Below are positions 12,722 through 19,803 of a stretch of DNA of 22,117 nucleotides, one piece after another; positions within the stretch are counted from its first letter, which is position 1; every line of letters starts with the position of its first letter. Position numbers and translations under genes: made by a program. This DNA comes from Pediococcus sp. (GTDB taxonomy: Bacteria > Bacillota > Bacilli > Lactobacillales > Lactobacillaceae). The notes under the pieces are model-generated. The model was not told the DNA's origin and did no database searches. It saw only the letters and a program-made list of their open reading frames with translations. Location of the stretch: assembly GCA_022712335.1 (NCBI GenBank), contig JALAGR010000089.1:1-22117 (forward strand), read 5' to 3'.

Positions 12722-13858
12722 GTGGAGCGGATGGGAGCATTTATTTTTCCAATTAAAATAGCGATAATACTTTTTCCAGTTTTAGCAATTCTTATTTTGT
12801 TACCATTTTTGGTGGTGCAATATCATCGTTACGGGAGTGTCATTTTTTGGCGTGCGGTTGTCATCTATACGTTCATTTTTTACTTGCTGTGCGCTTATTT
12901 CTTGGTTATTTTACCTTTGCCAGCAAGAGAAGAAGTTGCTAAATTAACTACGCAACGCTTCAACTTAGTTCCATTCATGGCTTTGCAAGAGTGGATAAAA
13001 ACAACGGTTTTTGTGCCAACTCAGCCAGGAACTTGGCTTGCATCTTTAAAACAACCTAGTTTTATTCAGCCCTTTTTTAATGTAATTCTGACCTTGCCAT
13101 TTGGAGTTTATTTACGATATTACTTTAGGCAACCATTACGTAAAATCATTCTATGGGGATTTGTACTTAGCCTCTTCTTTGAAATTACGCAACTTTCTGG
13201 TTTATATGGAATTTATCCGCGGCCATACCGTCTTTTCGACGTAGATGATTTAATTTTGAACACGACAGGAGCGTTGATTGGTGGCATTCTTGCGCCTTTC
13301 TTCGTAAAAGCTTTTCCAACACGTAATCAGATGGACAACGCTAGTTACATCAAAAGTCGCCAAGTATCGTTGTTACGCCGATTAACAGCATATTTATTCG
13401 ACTACATTATTACTGGAACGGTGGTTGAAATTTTATTAGGCCTAACGGGGAATGCAATCTTAGCTAAAAATACTTTTCTTTCATGGGTAGTTAGTACGTC
13501 GGTTGTTTTTATTTTAATTCCAATTTTGACTAGGGGACAAACCTTAGGAAAGAAAATCGTTAAAATCCGAATTGTGAAAGCTGATGGAGAACTGGCCACT
13601 CGTTGGCAATTATTTTTTAGACAAATACTTTTGTTTGGAGTTGGCGCGACAAGTTTAATTGGAGCCAACCGGATGATTGAAGAAGTTTTAAGTAAAATGC
13701 ATCAGTCGCAAGGCAATATAGTGCTACTGATCGTATCATTGATAGCTGCACTTTTCGTTGTATTGAACGTACTTTGGGAAATAATCATAAGGGAGAATCG
13801 ATTCTTCTATGATGTGTGGGCCAAAACCACCCAAATTAGTGTTATTAAGGAAAAATAA
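12722..13858 (+). CDS. VanZ-RDD fusion membrane protein
   Basis: A 378-residue integral membrane protein made of two known domains. A VanZ-like part (about 40-198) shows FNLVPF, the membrane segment NVILTLPFGVYLRYYF and FEITQLSGLYGIYPRPYRLFD followed by DVDDLILNTTGA. An RDD part (about 215-372) starts RRLTAYLFDYIITG and includes TLGKKIVKIRIVKADG and FFYDVWAKT. VanZ relatives have been linked to glycopeptide or lipoglycopeptide tolerance and RDD proteins to ion or solute transport. Neither function is proven for this fusion, which is common in lactobacilli. The start is uncertain: GTG at 12722 follows AAGGG (12713-12717), while ATG at 12731 is the alternative. It converges on the minus-strand gene at 13902. 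Confidence 0.85.
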   Translation: MERMGAFIFPIKIAIILFPVLAILILLPFLVVQYHRYGSVIFWRAVVIYTFIFYLLCAYFLVILPLPAREEVAKLTTQRFNLVPFMALQEWIKTTVFVPTQPGTWLASLKQPSFIQPFFNVILTLPFGVYLRYYFRQPLRKIILWGFVLSLFFEITQLSGLYGIYPRPYRLFDVDDLILNTTGALIGGILAPFFVKAFPTRNQMDNASYIKSRQVSLLRRLTAYLFDYIITGTVVEILLGLTGNAILAKNTFLSWVVSTSVVFILIPILTRGQTLGKKIVKIRIVKADGELATRWQLFFRQILLFGVGATSLIGANRMIEEVLSKMHQSQGNIVLLIVSLIAALFVVLNVLWEIIIRENRFFYDVWAKTTQISVIKEK

Positions 13859-13892
13859 AAGAGTTCTGCCGATGAAAGGCAGAACTCTTTTT
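13857..13892. terminator. Bidirectional terminator between convergent genes
   Basis: A perfect 14-bp stem, AAAAGAGTTCTGCC (13857-13870) with GGCAGAACTCTTTT (13878-13891), has a 7-base loop, an A run on the left and a T run on the right. It serves both the VanZ-RDD gene and the facing DUF1304 gene. Confidence 0.92.
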
Positions 13893-13901
13893 GATTGAAA
13901 T

Positions 13902-14270
13902 TTAAAAGAAAATCATGGTCAAAATTAACGTGATTAGAGCTGGAAGACCTTGAACAAAGATAATCTTTTTAGCAACGGTAAGCGCGCCGTATGCAGCTAG
14001 GATAAAGATGCTAGCAAGGAAAAATGTCAGCATAATCTTCATAATTGCACCGGTTGGAATAAAGAGTGCTAAGAAAAGTGATAAAGCAACAAAACCGTTG
14101 TAAAGTCCTTGGTTTGCTAATGCGGTGCGTAAATGGGGACGTTGTACTTCAGTTAGTGGGAGGTCAAAACTTTTAGCGAGTAATTGATCGGTTCCTAATA
14201 ATTCAATTCCCATGATACCAATGTGTTCGAGTGCTACTAGCACTACTAAGATAACTGTTAAAATATGCAA
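13902..14270 (-). CDS. DUF1304 family small membrane protein
   Basis: From the TTG at 14270 this is a 122-residue protein of four membrane helices, beginning LHILTVILVVLVALEHIGIM. It contains the DUF1304 hallmarks EHIGIMGIE, NQGLYNGFVA and a glycine/alanine-rich third helix. The function of the family is unknown. The frame is open up to an ATG at 14306. However, AAGGAG on the minus strand lies nine bases before the TTG at 14270, and a TATAAT (14300 down to 14295) falls inside the longer version. The family length of about 120 also fits the shorter start. Confidence 0.85.
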   Translation of the reverse strand: MHILTVILVVLVALEHIGIMGIELLGTDQLLAKSFDLPLTEVQRPHLRTALANQGLYNGFVALSLFLALFIPTGAIMKIMLTFFLASIFILAAYGALTVAKKIIFVQGLPALITLILTMIFF

Positions 14271-14294
14271 ATTATTCAACTCCTTGTGTTCACC

Positions 14295-14300
14295 ATTATA
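14295..14300 (-). promoter_or_regulatory. Candidate -10 box of the DUF1304 gene
   Basis: A perfect TATAAT reads on the minus strand, 24 bases before the preferred TTG start. No good -35 is visible at 16-18 bp spacing, so this rests on the -10 alone. Confidence 0.45.
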
Positions 14301-14316
14301 ACGCATTGCAATTTAA

Positions 14317-14421
14317 TACGAGTGGATTGAACTTCAATCGAAAGGTACTGAAGCAAAAGTTGAACTTCAATTTGAAGGTGGAAAGTGGCACCAGGGCAAG
14401 CTTTGGAAGGCTATCAAATAA
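14317..14421 (+). pseudogene. Possible 3' remnant of a decayed coding sequence
   Basis: Between a TAA at 14314 and a TAA at 14419 the plus strand has an open stretch without a start codon. It reads EWIELQSKGTEAKVELQ followed by FEGGKWHQGKLWKAIK, a protein-like composition with W, G and charged residues rather than random translation. It contains an 11-codon internal repeat (IELQSKG and VELQFEGG). I read it as the possible tail of a lost gene. The alternative is non-coding DNA whose repeats are regulatory. Confidence 0.3.
14326..14376 (+). repeat. Two palindromic TTGAACTTCAA elements 33 bp apart
   Basis: TTGAACTTCAAT occurs at 14327-14338 and 14360-14371. Each is centred on a symmetric TTGAA-C-TTCAA, with the centres at 14332 and 14365. 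The second is extended by another TTGAA half (14372-14376). They lie upstream of the XRE regulator gene and behind the DUF1304 promoter. They could be operators, or simply the DNA of an in-frame repeat in the coding remnant. Confidence 0.5.
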
Positions 14422-14487
14422 ATTGTTAGGAATTTATAAGGGATGGTGTTTTAATGGTGTTAAAAATAGGAAGGATGGAAGAATAAT

Positions 14488-15060
14488 GTGGCAAGTTTAA
14501 TTGGTGAATTAATCAAACAAAAACGTGAGGAACTAGGATTGACTCAAAAGCAGGTTGCCGATCGCTTATATGTTACGCAGCAAACGATTGCGCGATGGGA
14601 AAGTAATCAGCACACGCCACCAATTAAAGCAGTTCAAGATTTAGCAGCTCTCTTTGACGTAGAAACTTCGTATTTCTTTGGTGAACAAAAGATTGTTGCA
14701 TGGCGATTCAATTTTTTTGCTTTGCTGGGAAGTCTGGTGTTTAATTTTTTATTTTTCTGGATTATAGCAGTTGTATTAGTAAGCTTTTTCCTGACCTTTT
14801 GGGTGGTAACGATAGCCTGTATATTTGCTCCGGTAGTTTGTATATGGCAATTTTGGCATGGAGAAGAACCGTTCATACTAATGCGATTACTAGCGAGTTT
14901 GGTAATGAATATAGCTGCGTTAATCGTTTCACCGATCCTATGGAAAATCACGGAGTACATCGGACACATACTGAAGGCATATTACCGATATAACGTGAAT
15001 TCGATTGTTTATGAAGTCGTGCCTCCTGTGCAGCGAAAGGATGAGTTGGATGATGAATAA
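14488..15060 (+). CDS. XRE-family regulator with C-terminal membrane domain
   Basis: A 190-residue protein. Residues about 6-64 form a Cro/CI-type helix-turn-helix, starting IGELIKQKREELGLTQKQVA and containing YVTQQTIARWESNQHTPP. After it come three strongly hydrophobic segments (about 75-96, 97-120 and 131-152) and a charged tail ending KDELDDE. It is therefore probably a DNA-binding protein held in the membrane. The start is GTG at 14488, with AGGAAGGA at 14468-14475. The stop overlaps the start of the next gene, an ABC ATPase. That suggests it senses the state of the membrane or transporter and controls this operon; this is an inference from layout only. Confidence 0.85.
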   Translation: MASLIGELIKQKREELGLTQKQVADRLYVTQQTIARWESNQHTPPIKAVQDLAALFDVETSYFFGEQKIVAWRFNFFALLGSLVFNFLFFWIIAVVLVSFFLTFWVVTIACIFAPVVCIWQFWHGEEPFILMRLLASLVMNIAALIVSPILWKITEYIGHILKAYYRYNVNSIVYEVVPPVQRKDELDDE

Positions 15061-15793
15061 TAGTGAAATTCTAACGGCTAATAAAATTGTAAAAACGATT
15101 ATTCGGCAAGCAAATGCGCCTGAAATTAAAATACTTCAAGGAATTAATTTAACCGTTCATCAAGGGGAATTCTTGAGCATTTTAGGGCCATCAGGATCTG
15201 GTAAAACAACGTTATTACGCTGCTTATCAGGCTTGATGCAACCAACTAGTGGGCAAGTACATATTTTGAATCAAAATTTATATCAGCTATCGGACCGAAA
15301 ACTAGCTCAATTACGCCGAAAGGAAATTAGCTATATTTTCCAATCGTACAATTTACTTCCAGCTCTCCCAGTTTATGACAATATCGTTTTGCCATTACGA
15401 CTTGGAAAGCAAAAGGTTCAGCCCCAAAAAGTCAGTAACTTATTGGAAGAATTGAACTTCACCGCTGACTTAAAGCAATTTCCGGGTCGGCTTTCAGGGG
15501 GCGAGCAGCAAAAAGTCGCCATTGCGCGGGCACTGATGATGGATGCACAGATTATCTTTGCGGACGAACCAACGGGGGCGTTAGATTCTATCTCACGTCA
15601 ATTAATTTTTGATCAACTTAAAAAGCTGGTCGACAGGGGTGTTTGCGTCATTATGGTAACGCATGATATCGAGCTAGCTTCCAAAACGGATCGGGCATTA
15701 ATTTTACAAGATGGTCAAATTATCCAAGAATTTATGCAACCGACTGAAGCTGAACTTTTACAGGCGATGACAAGCAAAGAAGGTGCATCATGA
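15050..15793 (+). CDS. ABC transporter ATP-binding protein (LolD/MacB type)
   Basis: A 247-residue ABC ATPase. Walker A is GPSGSGKTT (46-54), Q-loop FQSYNLLP, signature LSGGEQQKVAIARAL from 148, Walker B IIFADEPTGALD (catalytic E173) and switch histidine H205. The class is the one that pairs with FtsX-like permeases for lipoprotein, peptide or antibiotic export. The frame is open upstream to a TTG at 15005, but AAAGGATGAG at 15036-15045 supports ATG 15050 (or 15053). It overlaps the XRE gene by 11 bp and the permease gene by 4 bp (ATGA), so all three are coupled. Confidence 0.93.
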   Translation: MMNNSEILTANKIVKTIIRQANAPEIKILQGINLTVHQGEFLSILGPSGSGKTTLLRCLSGLMQPTSGQVHILNQNLYQLSDRKLAQLRRKEISYIFQSYNLLPALPVYDNIVLPLRLGKQKVQPQKVSNLLEELNFTADLKQFPGRLSGGEQQKVAIARALMMDAQIIFADEPTGALDSISRQLIFDQLKKLVDRGVCVIMVTHDIELASKTDRALILQDGQIIQEFMQPTEAELLQAMTSKEGAS

Positions 15794-17136
15794 TTCGGAT
15801 GGGCTGGCTCCAATTCGTGCACTCATGGCGTGTGTGGGTGACTGCAATTTTTATTTTCATCATGTCGGGTTGGCTATTTGGATTTTGTTTGACGGGGATT
15901 TTTACGTTGCAAAGAGAAATCCCCCAATTAATTAATACTTCGCAAGACCTAACACCTTTGTTCTCAATACCATTAGTTTTTGGCGGGATTACGCTATTTC
16001 TTTCACTAAAAGGGATTATTCAAGCAGTTTTAGATGAATTCAAAAATGAATACCAACTTTGGAATATTCTGGGAGCAAACACCGCTCAAATTAGTAGATT
16101 AGTGGCTGTTCAAATTGGAATTTTAACTTTAATTGGAACGATAATGGGATTTATTTTAGCTCAAATAAGTATTGGATCAGTGTATGGCTGGCTTCAATTT
16201 TATATTGGAGAGCAAGTTTTACCAACGATTTCTTTTAACTTTTCGTTTTGGGGATTCATTTTAACCATCGGCGGTGAAGTATTAATTTGTTACTTAGCCG
16301 GTTATCAAGATACTAAACGCATTCTCCATGCTCGAGTAAGGTCGAATATTTTCCGTCTGATTCAAAATTGGACAAGAAATTGCGTATTATTTATTGTCGT
16401 TGTGGCATTAATCAAGTTGTATTTCTTTAATAACCTAAGCGGATTAGCAGTTGAAAGTAAGGAAACCATCATCGCTAATCGGTTATTTGCGGCTTTATTC
16501 TATTTAATCATCATTCAAAGTCTCAGCGGGCGTTTTGTCTTACCATTCTGTTTAAAATGGATTACACGAATTAAGCTGATTCAGCAGAATGCGAAAGCTG
16601 GAACAGGTAGATGGAACGTGATTACAAAACCACAGAAAATGATGGATACGGTTATCCCGATTTTAATTACGCAAACGATTATCGTTTTGTTGATTGAATT
16701 ATTTTTTGGAATACCAGGAGCACAATCAGATCCGAAAAATATGATTGTAAGTTTCATTGTTTATATAGGTGCACCAATCTGTGTTGTTTTTGGGAACATT
16801 ATTTCGTTAGCAATGTTAAAAGGACGCCAGCAACGACATAATTTAACGCAACTAAATTTGATGGGATTCACACGTACAGACTTAATTTTAGAACGCTTAT
16901 TTGAAAGTGGATATTACGCTTTTTCATTTTGGATTGGGGCAATGCTGACTAATATTATTTCGTATTCTATTATGGCAATGGGAATGGCTAGCATGCGACT
17001 TGAAAATGAACTTAATTTTAGTTCGATTGCAGTTTGGTCAATCCTAGTCACCGTTGTACTATGGGCATTTTTAGCGGTGATCGATCTTGCTTCAATTCAC
17101 CGCTGGCAACGCCAAAATCAATTATCTAGAAATTAG
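15790..17136 (+). CDS. FtsX-like ABC transporter permease
   Basis: A 448-residue membrane protein with about ten predicted helices in two halves. Each half carries a degenerate FtsX-like segment: DEFKNEYQLWNILGANTAQI near residue 80, and RQQRHNLTQLNLMGFTRTDL near 345. There is no large extracellular domain of the BceB type and no periplasmic-style MacB domain. The ATG overlaps the stop of the ATPase gene by four bases, so this is its membrane partner. The substrate is unknown; self-protection against peptides or lipids is a guess from the family. No terminator is evident before the next gene. Confidence 0.88.
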   Translation: MIRMGWLQFVHSWRVWVTAIFIFIMSGWLFGFCLTGIFTLQREIPQLINTSQDLTPLFSIPLVFGGITLFLSLKGIIQAVLDEFKNEYQLWNILGANTAQISRLVAVQIGILTLIGTIMGFILAQISIGSVYGWLQFYIGEQVLPTISFNFSFWGFILTIGGEVLICYLAGYQDTKRILHARVRSNIFRLIQNWTRNCVLFIVVVALIKLYFFNNLSGLAVESKETIIANRLFAALFYLIIIQSLSGRFVLPFCLKWITRIKLIQQNAKAGTGRWNVITKPQKMMDTVIPILITQTIIVLLIELFFGIPGAQSDPKNMIVSFIVYIGAPICVVFGNIISLAMLKGRQQRHNLTQLNLMGFTRTDLILERLFESGYYAFSFWIGAMLTNIISYSIMAMGMASMRLENELNFSSIAVWSILVTVVLWAFLAVIDLASIHRWQRQNQLSRN

Positions 17137-17145
17137 TTTAGGGCG

Positions 17146-17174
17146 TTGTCGATTCTTCATTTTCCATATACAAT
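17146..17174 (+). promoter_or_regulatory. Promoter of the TauE/SafE gene
   Basis: TTGTCG (17146-17151) and TACAAT (17169-17174) are spaced 17 bp apart, 34 bases before the start codon and just after the permease stop at 17136. Confidence 0.7.
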
Positions 17175-17207
17175 TAAAACTTGTAATGACTGAAATGAGG
17201 AATTGAA

Positions 17208-17939
17208 ATGATTATTTTAGGAGTATTGATAATTGCTTGGATCGGAGCGCTAACTCGAACGGTTTTTGGGTTTGGAGAGGCTCTAGTTTCAATGCCATTG
17301 TTAGCACTAATCGGATTTGATTTGCAGACCAGTACTGCTTTGATCGGGGCGGTTGGTTTATTAGTCGCGTTGCCAGCTACTATTCGGGAATGGCACAACA
17401 TTGATTTTAAAGCTGTTCGCCGTTTAGTGACCGGTTCGTTAGTCGGGGTACCATTGGGAATTCTAGTAATTAAAAAGGTGCCAGCTGGAATTGTTTTACA
17501 CGGATTAGGAATCTTTTTGATTGTTTACGGGATATATAGTTTATGGCGTAGTTTCTCAGGCCGCATCGGTCGCCCACACCTCGAAGCGCAAGGATATGAC
17601 TATTTAGCAGGGATGATTTCCGGAGCGCTAGGAAGCGCTTATAATAGCCATGGCGTACCAGTGGCGGTTTACGGTACTTTGAAAAAATGGCCTGCGCAAC
17701 AGCTCCGAGCTGTTTTACAAGCTCATTTTCTATGCGTGGGTATTTTGGTAGTTGCCAGTCACATTACAGCAGGTTTTTGGTCGTTGAAAGCAATAGAATT
17801 GTTGGCAATGATCATTCCAGGACTACTAATTACGGTACCATTTGGGAACTGGCTGGTGGGTCGAATCGCCCCTGCTAAGGCAATTAAGCTGGTATATGGA
17901 GCACTAATTATCTTCGGAATTCTATTGATGACGAAATAA
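17208..17939 (+). CDS. TauE/SafE family membrane transporter
   Basis: A 243-residue protein of seven or eight membrane helices in two similar halves. The family glycine-rich pattern is present (LTRTVFGFGEALVSMPLLAL, and later GMISGALGSAYNSHGVPVAV with YGTLKKWP). Members export or import sulfite, sulfoacetate and related organic anions, but lactobacillal members are mostly uncharacterised and the substrate is not evident. GAGGAA (17197-17202) precedes the ATG at 17208. It has its own promoter and appears to stand alone. No clear terminator follows. Confidence 0.88.
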   Translation: MIILGVLIIAWIGALTRTVFGFGEALVSMPLLALIGFDLQTSTALIGAVGLLVALPATIREWHNIDFKAVRRLVTGSLVGVPLGILVIKKVPAGIVLHGLGIFLIVYGIYSLWRSFSGRIGRPHLEAQGYDYLAGMISGALGSAYNSHGVPVAVYGTLKKWPAQQLRAVLQAHFLCVGILVVASHITAGFWSLKAIELLAMIIPGLLITVPFGNWLVGRIAPAKAIKLVYGALIIFGILLMTK

Positions 17940-17983
17940 TACAGAATATGACAAAACTATGAGTTAACCTTACGCTGTTTTAA

Positions 17984-17989
17984 TATACT
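17984..17989 (+). promoter_or_regulatory. Candidate -10 box for the ABC-F transcript
   Basis: TATACT at 17984-17989 is the best -10 in the gap, but its -35 is poor at 16-18 bp spacing. If used, the transcript would start near 17996 and carry a leader of about 285 nt before the ABC-F start codon. Confidence 0.4.
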
Positions 17990-18067
17990 GTTACAAAATG
18001 GAGACATTTCTTGAAAAAGAGCGTATTCATTGTTAAGCTAAGGCTAGCTTATTAGGAAAGGATGTTG

Positions 18068-18091
18068 ATGGGATTGAAGATTGCAGACTAA
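18068..18091 (+). CDS. Putative leader peptide MGLKIAD
   Basis: Seven codons and a TAA follow AGGAAAGG (18054-18061) at a 6-base spacing, a good ribosome-binding site for so short an ORF. An in-frame ATG at 18062 would give MLMGLKIAD but sits directly on the ribosome-binding site. It lies in the leader of a ribosome-protection gene, where stalling peptides are expected. Confidence 0.45.
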   Translation: MGLKIAD

Positions 18092-18107
18092 TTTTGGAAA
18101 TATTGAG

Positions 18108-18149
18108 ATGACGATTTCTTTATTTTCGGGAGTAGTTTGTGGTTTTTGA
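18108..18149 (+). CDS. Putative leader peptide MTISLFSGVVCGF
   Basis: Thirteen codons and a TGA, with a weaker GGAAA at 18096-18100. Its codons for SGVVC contain the sequence that can pair with the region just before the ABC-F ribosome-binding site, so whether a ribosome occupies this ORF would decide which structure forms. Confidence 0.4.
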   Translation: MTISLFSGVVCGF

Positions 18150-18207
18150 TTCGATCGACGTGCTGGCCAAAAAAGTAAATTTTTATTGGTATTATGCACT
18201 TTGTATT

Positions 18208-18238
18208 GCATCAGGACTGCACACCTGGTGCTTTTTTT
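18208..18238 (+). terminator. Intrinsic terminator inside the ABC-F leader
   Basis: GCATCAGG (18208-18215) pairs with CCTGGTGC (18224-18231), one wobble, 8-base loop, followed by seven T residues. It lies 42 bases before the ABC-F start, so it either ends an upstream transcript or acts as a regulated premature terminator. ATGCA at 18194-18198 can pair with TGCAT at 18207-18211 and compete with its left arm. Confidence 0.8.
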
Positions 18239-18256
18239 GTGTCCTGAAAACAACTA

Positions 18257-18274
18257 CTCCTCGAAAGAGAGGAG
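18257..18274 (+). promoter_or_regulatory. Hairpin masking the ABC-F ribosome-binding site
   Basis: CTCCTC (18257-18262) pairs with GAGGAG (18269-18274) around GAAAGA. The GAGGAG is the ribosome-binding site for the ATG at 18281, so the hairpin would block translation unless opened. Confidence 0.6.
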
Positions 18275-18280
18275 ACATAA

Positions 18281-19765
18281 ATGGGAATAATTCAATTAAA
18301 AAACATAAGTTTTAAATATGATAATCAGATAAAACCAATTTTTGACCACGTAGAGTTGGAAATTGATGCGAAATGGAAATTAGGTTTGATTGGTAGGAAT
18401 GGTCGGGGAAAAACGACTTTGATGAAAATTCTGCAAAATCAAATTGAATATGAGGGGAAAGTTGAAACGAATCTGAAGTTTAACTACTTTCCCGCTAAAA
18501 TTAAAACACCGCAAGAAACAGTTCAAATGGTGTTGATGCAAATCACTGGGAGAGACTACTCTAATTTTTGGGAAGTCGAGCGAGAGTTAGACCAAATTGG
18601 TTTGCCAGATGAAATTTTGGAACAAACTTATGCATCTCTAAGCCCGGGCCAGCAGACTAAAGCACTTTTGGCGGCTATGTTTGCAGACCAAAACTCATTC
18701 CAATTGATTGATGAACCAACTAATCATTTAGATACTGCGGGACGAGTACTCTTAGCTAAATATTTAAAACAAAAACAAGGCTTTATTGTAATTAGTCATG
18801 ATCGCTACTTCTTAAATCAGGTCATTGACCATGTAATTTCGATTGATCGTGCTCAAATTAGTAGTTTCAAAGGGAACTATGAAACGTGGGCAACGGAGCG
18901 TGGAAATGCTGATGAACGTGAACGAAGTCTGAATGCGACCTTGAAAAAAGATATCAAGAAAATGGAAATGGCAACGCGCCAGAAACAAGAATGGTCGCGG
19001 GCTACGGAACGTGAGAAAGCAGGGGCAGCTGATAAGGGATTCGTAGGTCATAAAGCAGCGAAGGTAATGAGCAAAGCTTTAAACATCAGAGATCGCGCCG
19101 AAAAGAAAGTCGCGGATAAAAAGCAGCTATTGAAGAACGTTGAGATTCAAGATGAACTTCAAATGAACTATCAACCATATTCAGGGCCGCAATCGAATGC
19201 TTTAATTACGGTGCGTGATGTAGTTTTAAAACGAGATGGCAAGCAATTAAATCAACCAGTAAAATTTGAGCTGAAAACTGGGGATCGAATCGTTCTTAAA
19301 GGTGAAAATGGTTCAGGAAAATCGACATTGATTGCCGCTTTGCTTGGGCAGGAGAATTTAATTGCTGAAGGTGAAGCGCAATTACGTAACACCATACGTG
19401 TATCCTACTTACCACAAGATTTTGATCAGCTAAAAGGAAGTTTAGCAGATTTTGCAGCTGAAAAAGGAATTGAAGTTCAGAATTTGTTTTTGATGCTCAG
19501 AAAGTTAGGCTTTGAACGGACCATGTTTGATTATCAAATTGAACAGATGAGCATGGGACAAAAGCGGAAGGTTGCTTTAGCGCGTTCGCTGTGCGAAGAG
19601 GCTAATTTATATATTTGGGATGAACCGCTCAATTATTTAGATGTAATTACCCGAGAACAAATTCAAAATTTAGTTTTGAATTTCAAACCAACGCTTTTAG
19701 TAGTCGATCATGACCGTGAATTCGTAGATAAAATTGGAACTCAAACAATTAATTTAAAAAAATAG
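18281..19765 (+). CDS. Lsa-type ABC-F ribosomal protection protein
   Basis: A 494-residue soluble protein with two ABC ATPase domains and no membrane part. NBD1 has GRNGRGKTT (38-46), signature LSPGQ (120-124) and QLIDEPTNHLD (catalytic E145). A charged interdomain linker of about 190-300 includes the helical stretch that reaches toward the peptidyl transferase centre in this class. NBD2 has GENGSGKST (341-349), signature MSMGQ (423-427) and LYIWDEPLNYLD (E448). The opening WKLGLIGRNGRGKTT and the MSMGQ/WDEPLNYLDV block strongly recall Lsa(A) of Enterococcus, which confers resistance to lincosamides, streptogramin A and pleuromutilins by dislodging the drug from the ribosome. The resistance spectrum here is an inference. 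The leader upstream supports drug-responsive expression. Confidence 0.88.
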   Translation: MGIIQLKNISFKYDNQIKPIFDHVELEIDAKWKLGLIGRNGRGKTTLMKILQNQIEYEGKVETNLKFNYFPAKIKTPQETVQMVLMQITGRDYSNFWEVERELDQIGLPDEILEQTYASLSPGQQTKALLAAMFADQNSFQLIDEPTNHLDTAGRVLLAKYLKQKQGFIVISHDRYFLNQVIDHVISIDRAQISSFKGNYETWATERGNADERERSLNATLKKDIKKMEMATRQKQEWSRATEREKAGAADKGFVGHKAAKVMSKALNIRDRAEKKVADKKQLLKNVEIQDELQMNYQPYSGPQSNALITVRDVVLKRDGKQLNQPVKFELKTGDRIVLKGENGSGKSTLIAALLGQENLIAEGEAQLRNTIRVSYLPQDFDQLKGSLADFAAEKGIEVQNLFLMLRKLGFERTMFDYQIEQMSMGQKRKVALARSLCEEANLYIWDEPLNYLDVITREQIQNLVLNFKPTLLVVDHDREFVDKIGTQTINLKK

Positions 19766-19775
19766 GCTAATAGTT

Positions 19776-19803
19776 TTGACACCGTGTCAATTTGTGGTAT
19801 TCT
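19776..19803 (+). promoter_or_regulatory. Promoter of the hrtRBA operon
   Basis: Consensus -35 TTGACA (19776-19781), a 16-bp spacer and an extended -10 TGGTATTCT (19795-19803). The -35 lies inside the first operator palindrome, so a bound repressor would block RNA polymerase. Confidence 0.8.

Larger units (their letters stand above)
17996..18280 (+). promoter_or_regulatory. Attenuator-type leader of the Lsa-like ABC-F gene
   Basis: This non-genic stretch holds regulatory parts in order. A 7-bp hairpin (TAAGCTA 18034-18040 with TAGCTTA 18045-18051) comes first, then an upstream ORF of 7 codons behind AGGAAAGG and a second one of 13 codons. Next is an intrinsic terminator (18208-18238), and last a hairpin covering the ABC-F ribosome-binding site. 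GGAGTAGTT (18129-18137, inside the second small ORF) is perfectly complementary to AACTACTCC (18252-18260), which overlaps the strand that masks the ribosome-binding site. The two pairings exclude each other. Antibiotic-responsive leaders of this general kind are known for ABC-F and erm genes; the mechanism here is inferred. Confidence 0.65.

Noticed and set aside
14380..14400. T-box-like sequence (AAAGTGGCACCAGGGC) before the XRE gene
   Set aside because: It resembles the T-box antiterminator motif, but no specifier stem, terminator or aminoacyl-tRNA or amino-acid gene accompanies it, and the segment reads well as a coding remnant.
15005..15049. ABC ATPase start at TTG 15005
   Set aside because: There is no ribosome-binding site there, and the added residues are unlike the family. 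AAAGGATGAG fits ATG 15050.
18194..18247. A 17-codon ORF (MHFVLHQDCTPGAFFVS) spanning the leader terminator
   Set aside because: It has no ribosome-binding site, and its frame runs through the terminator stem and T run. I kept it only as RNA structure.
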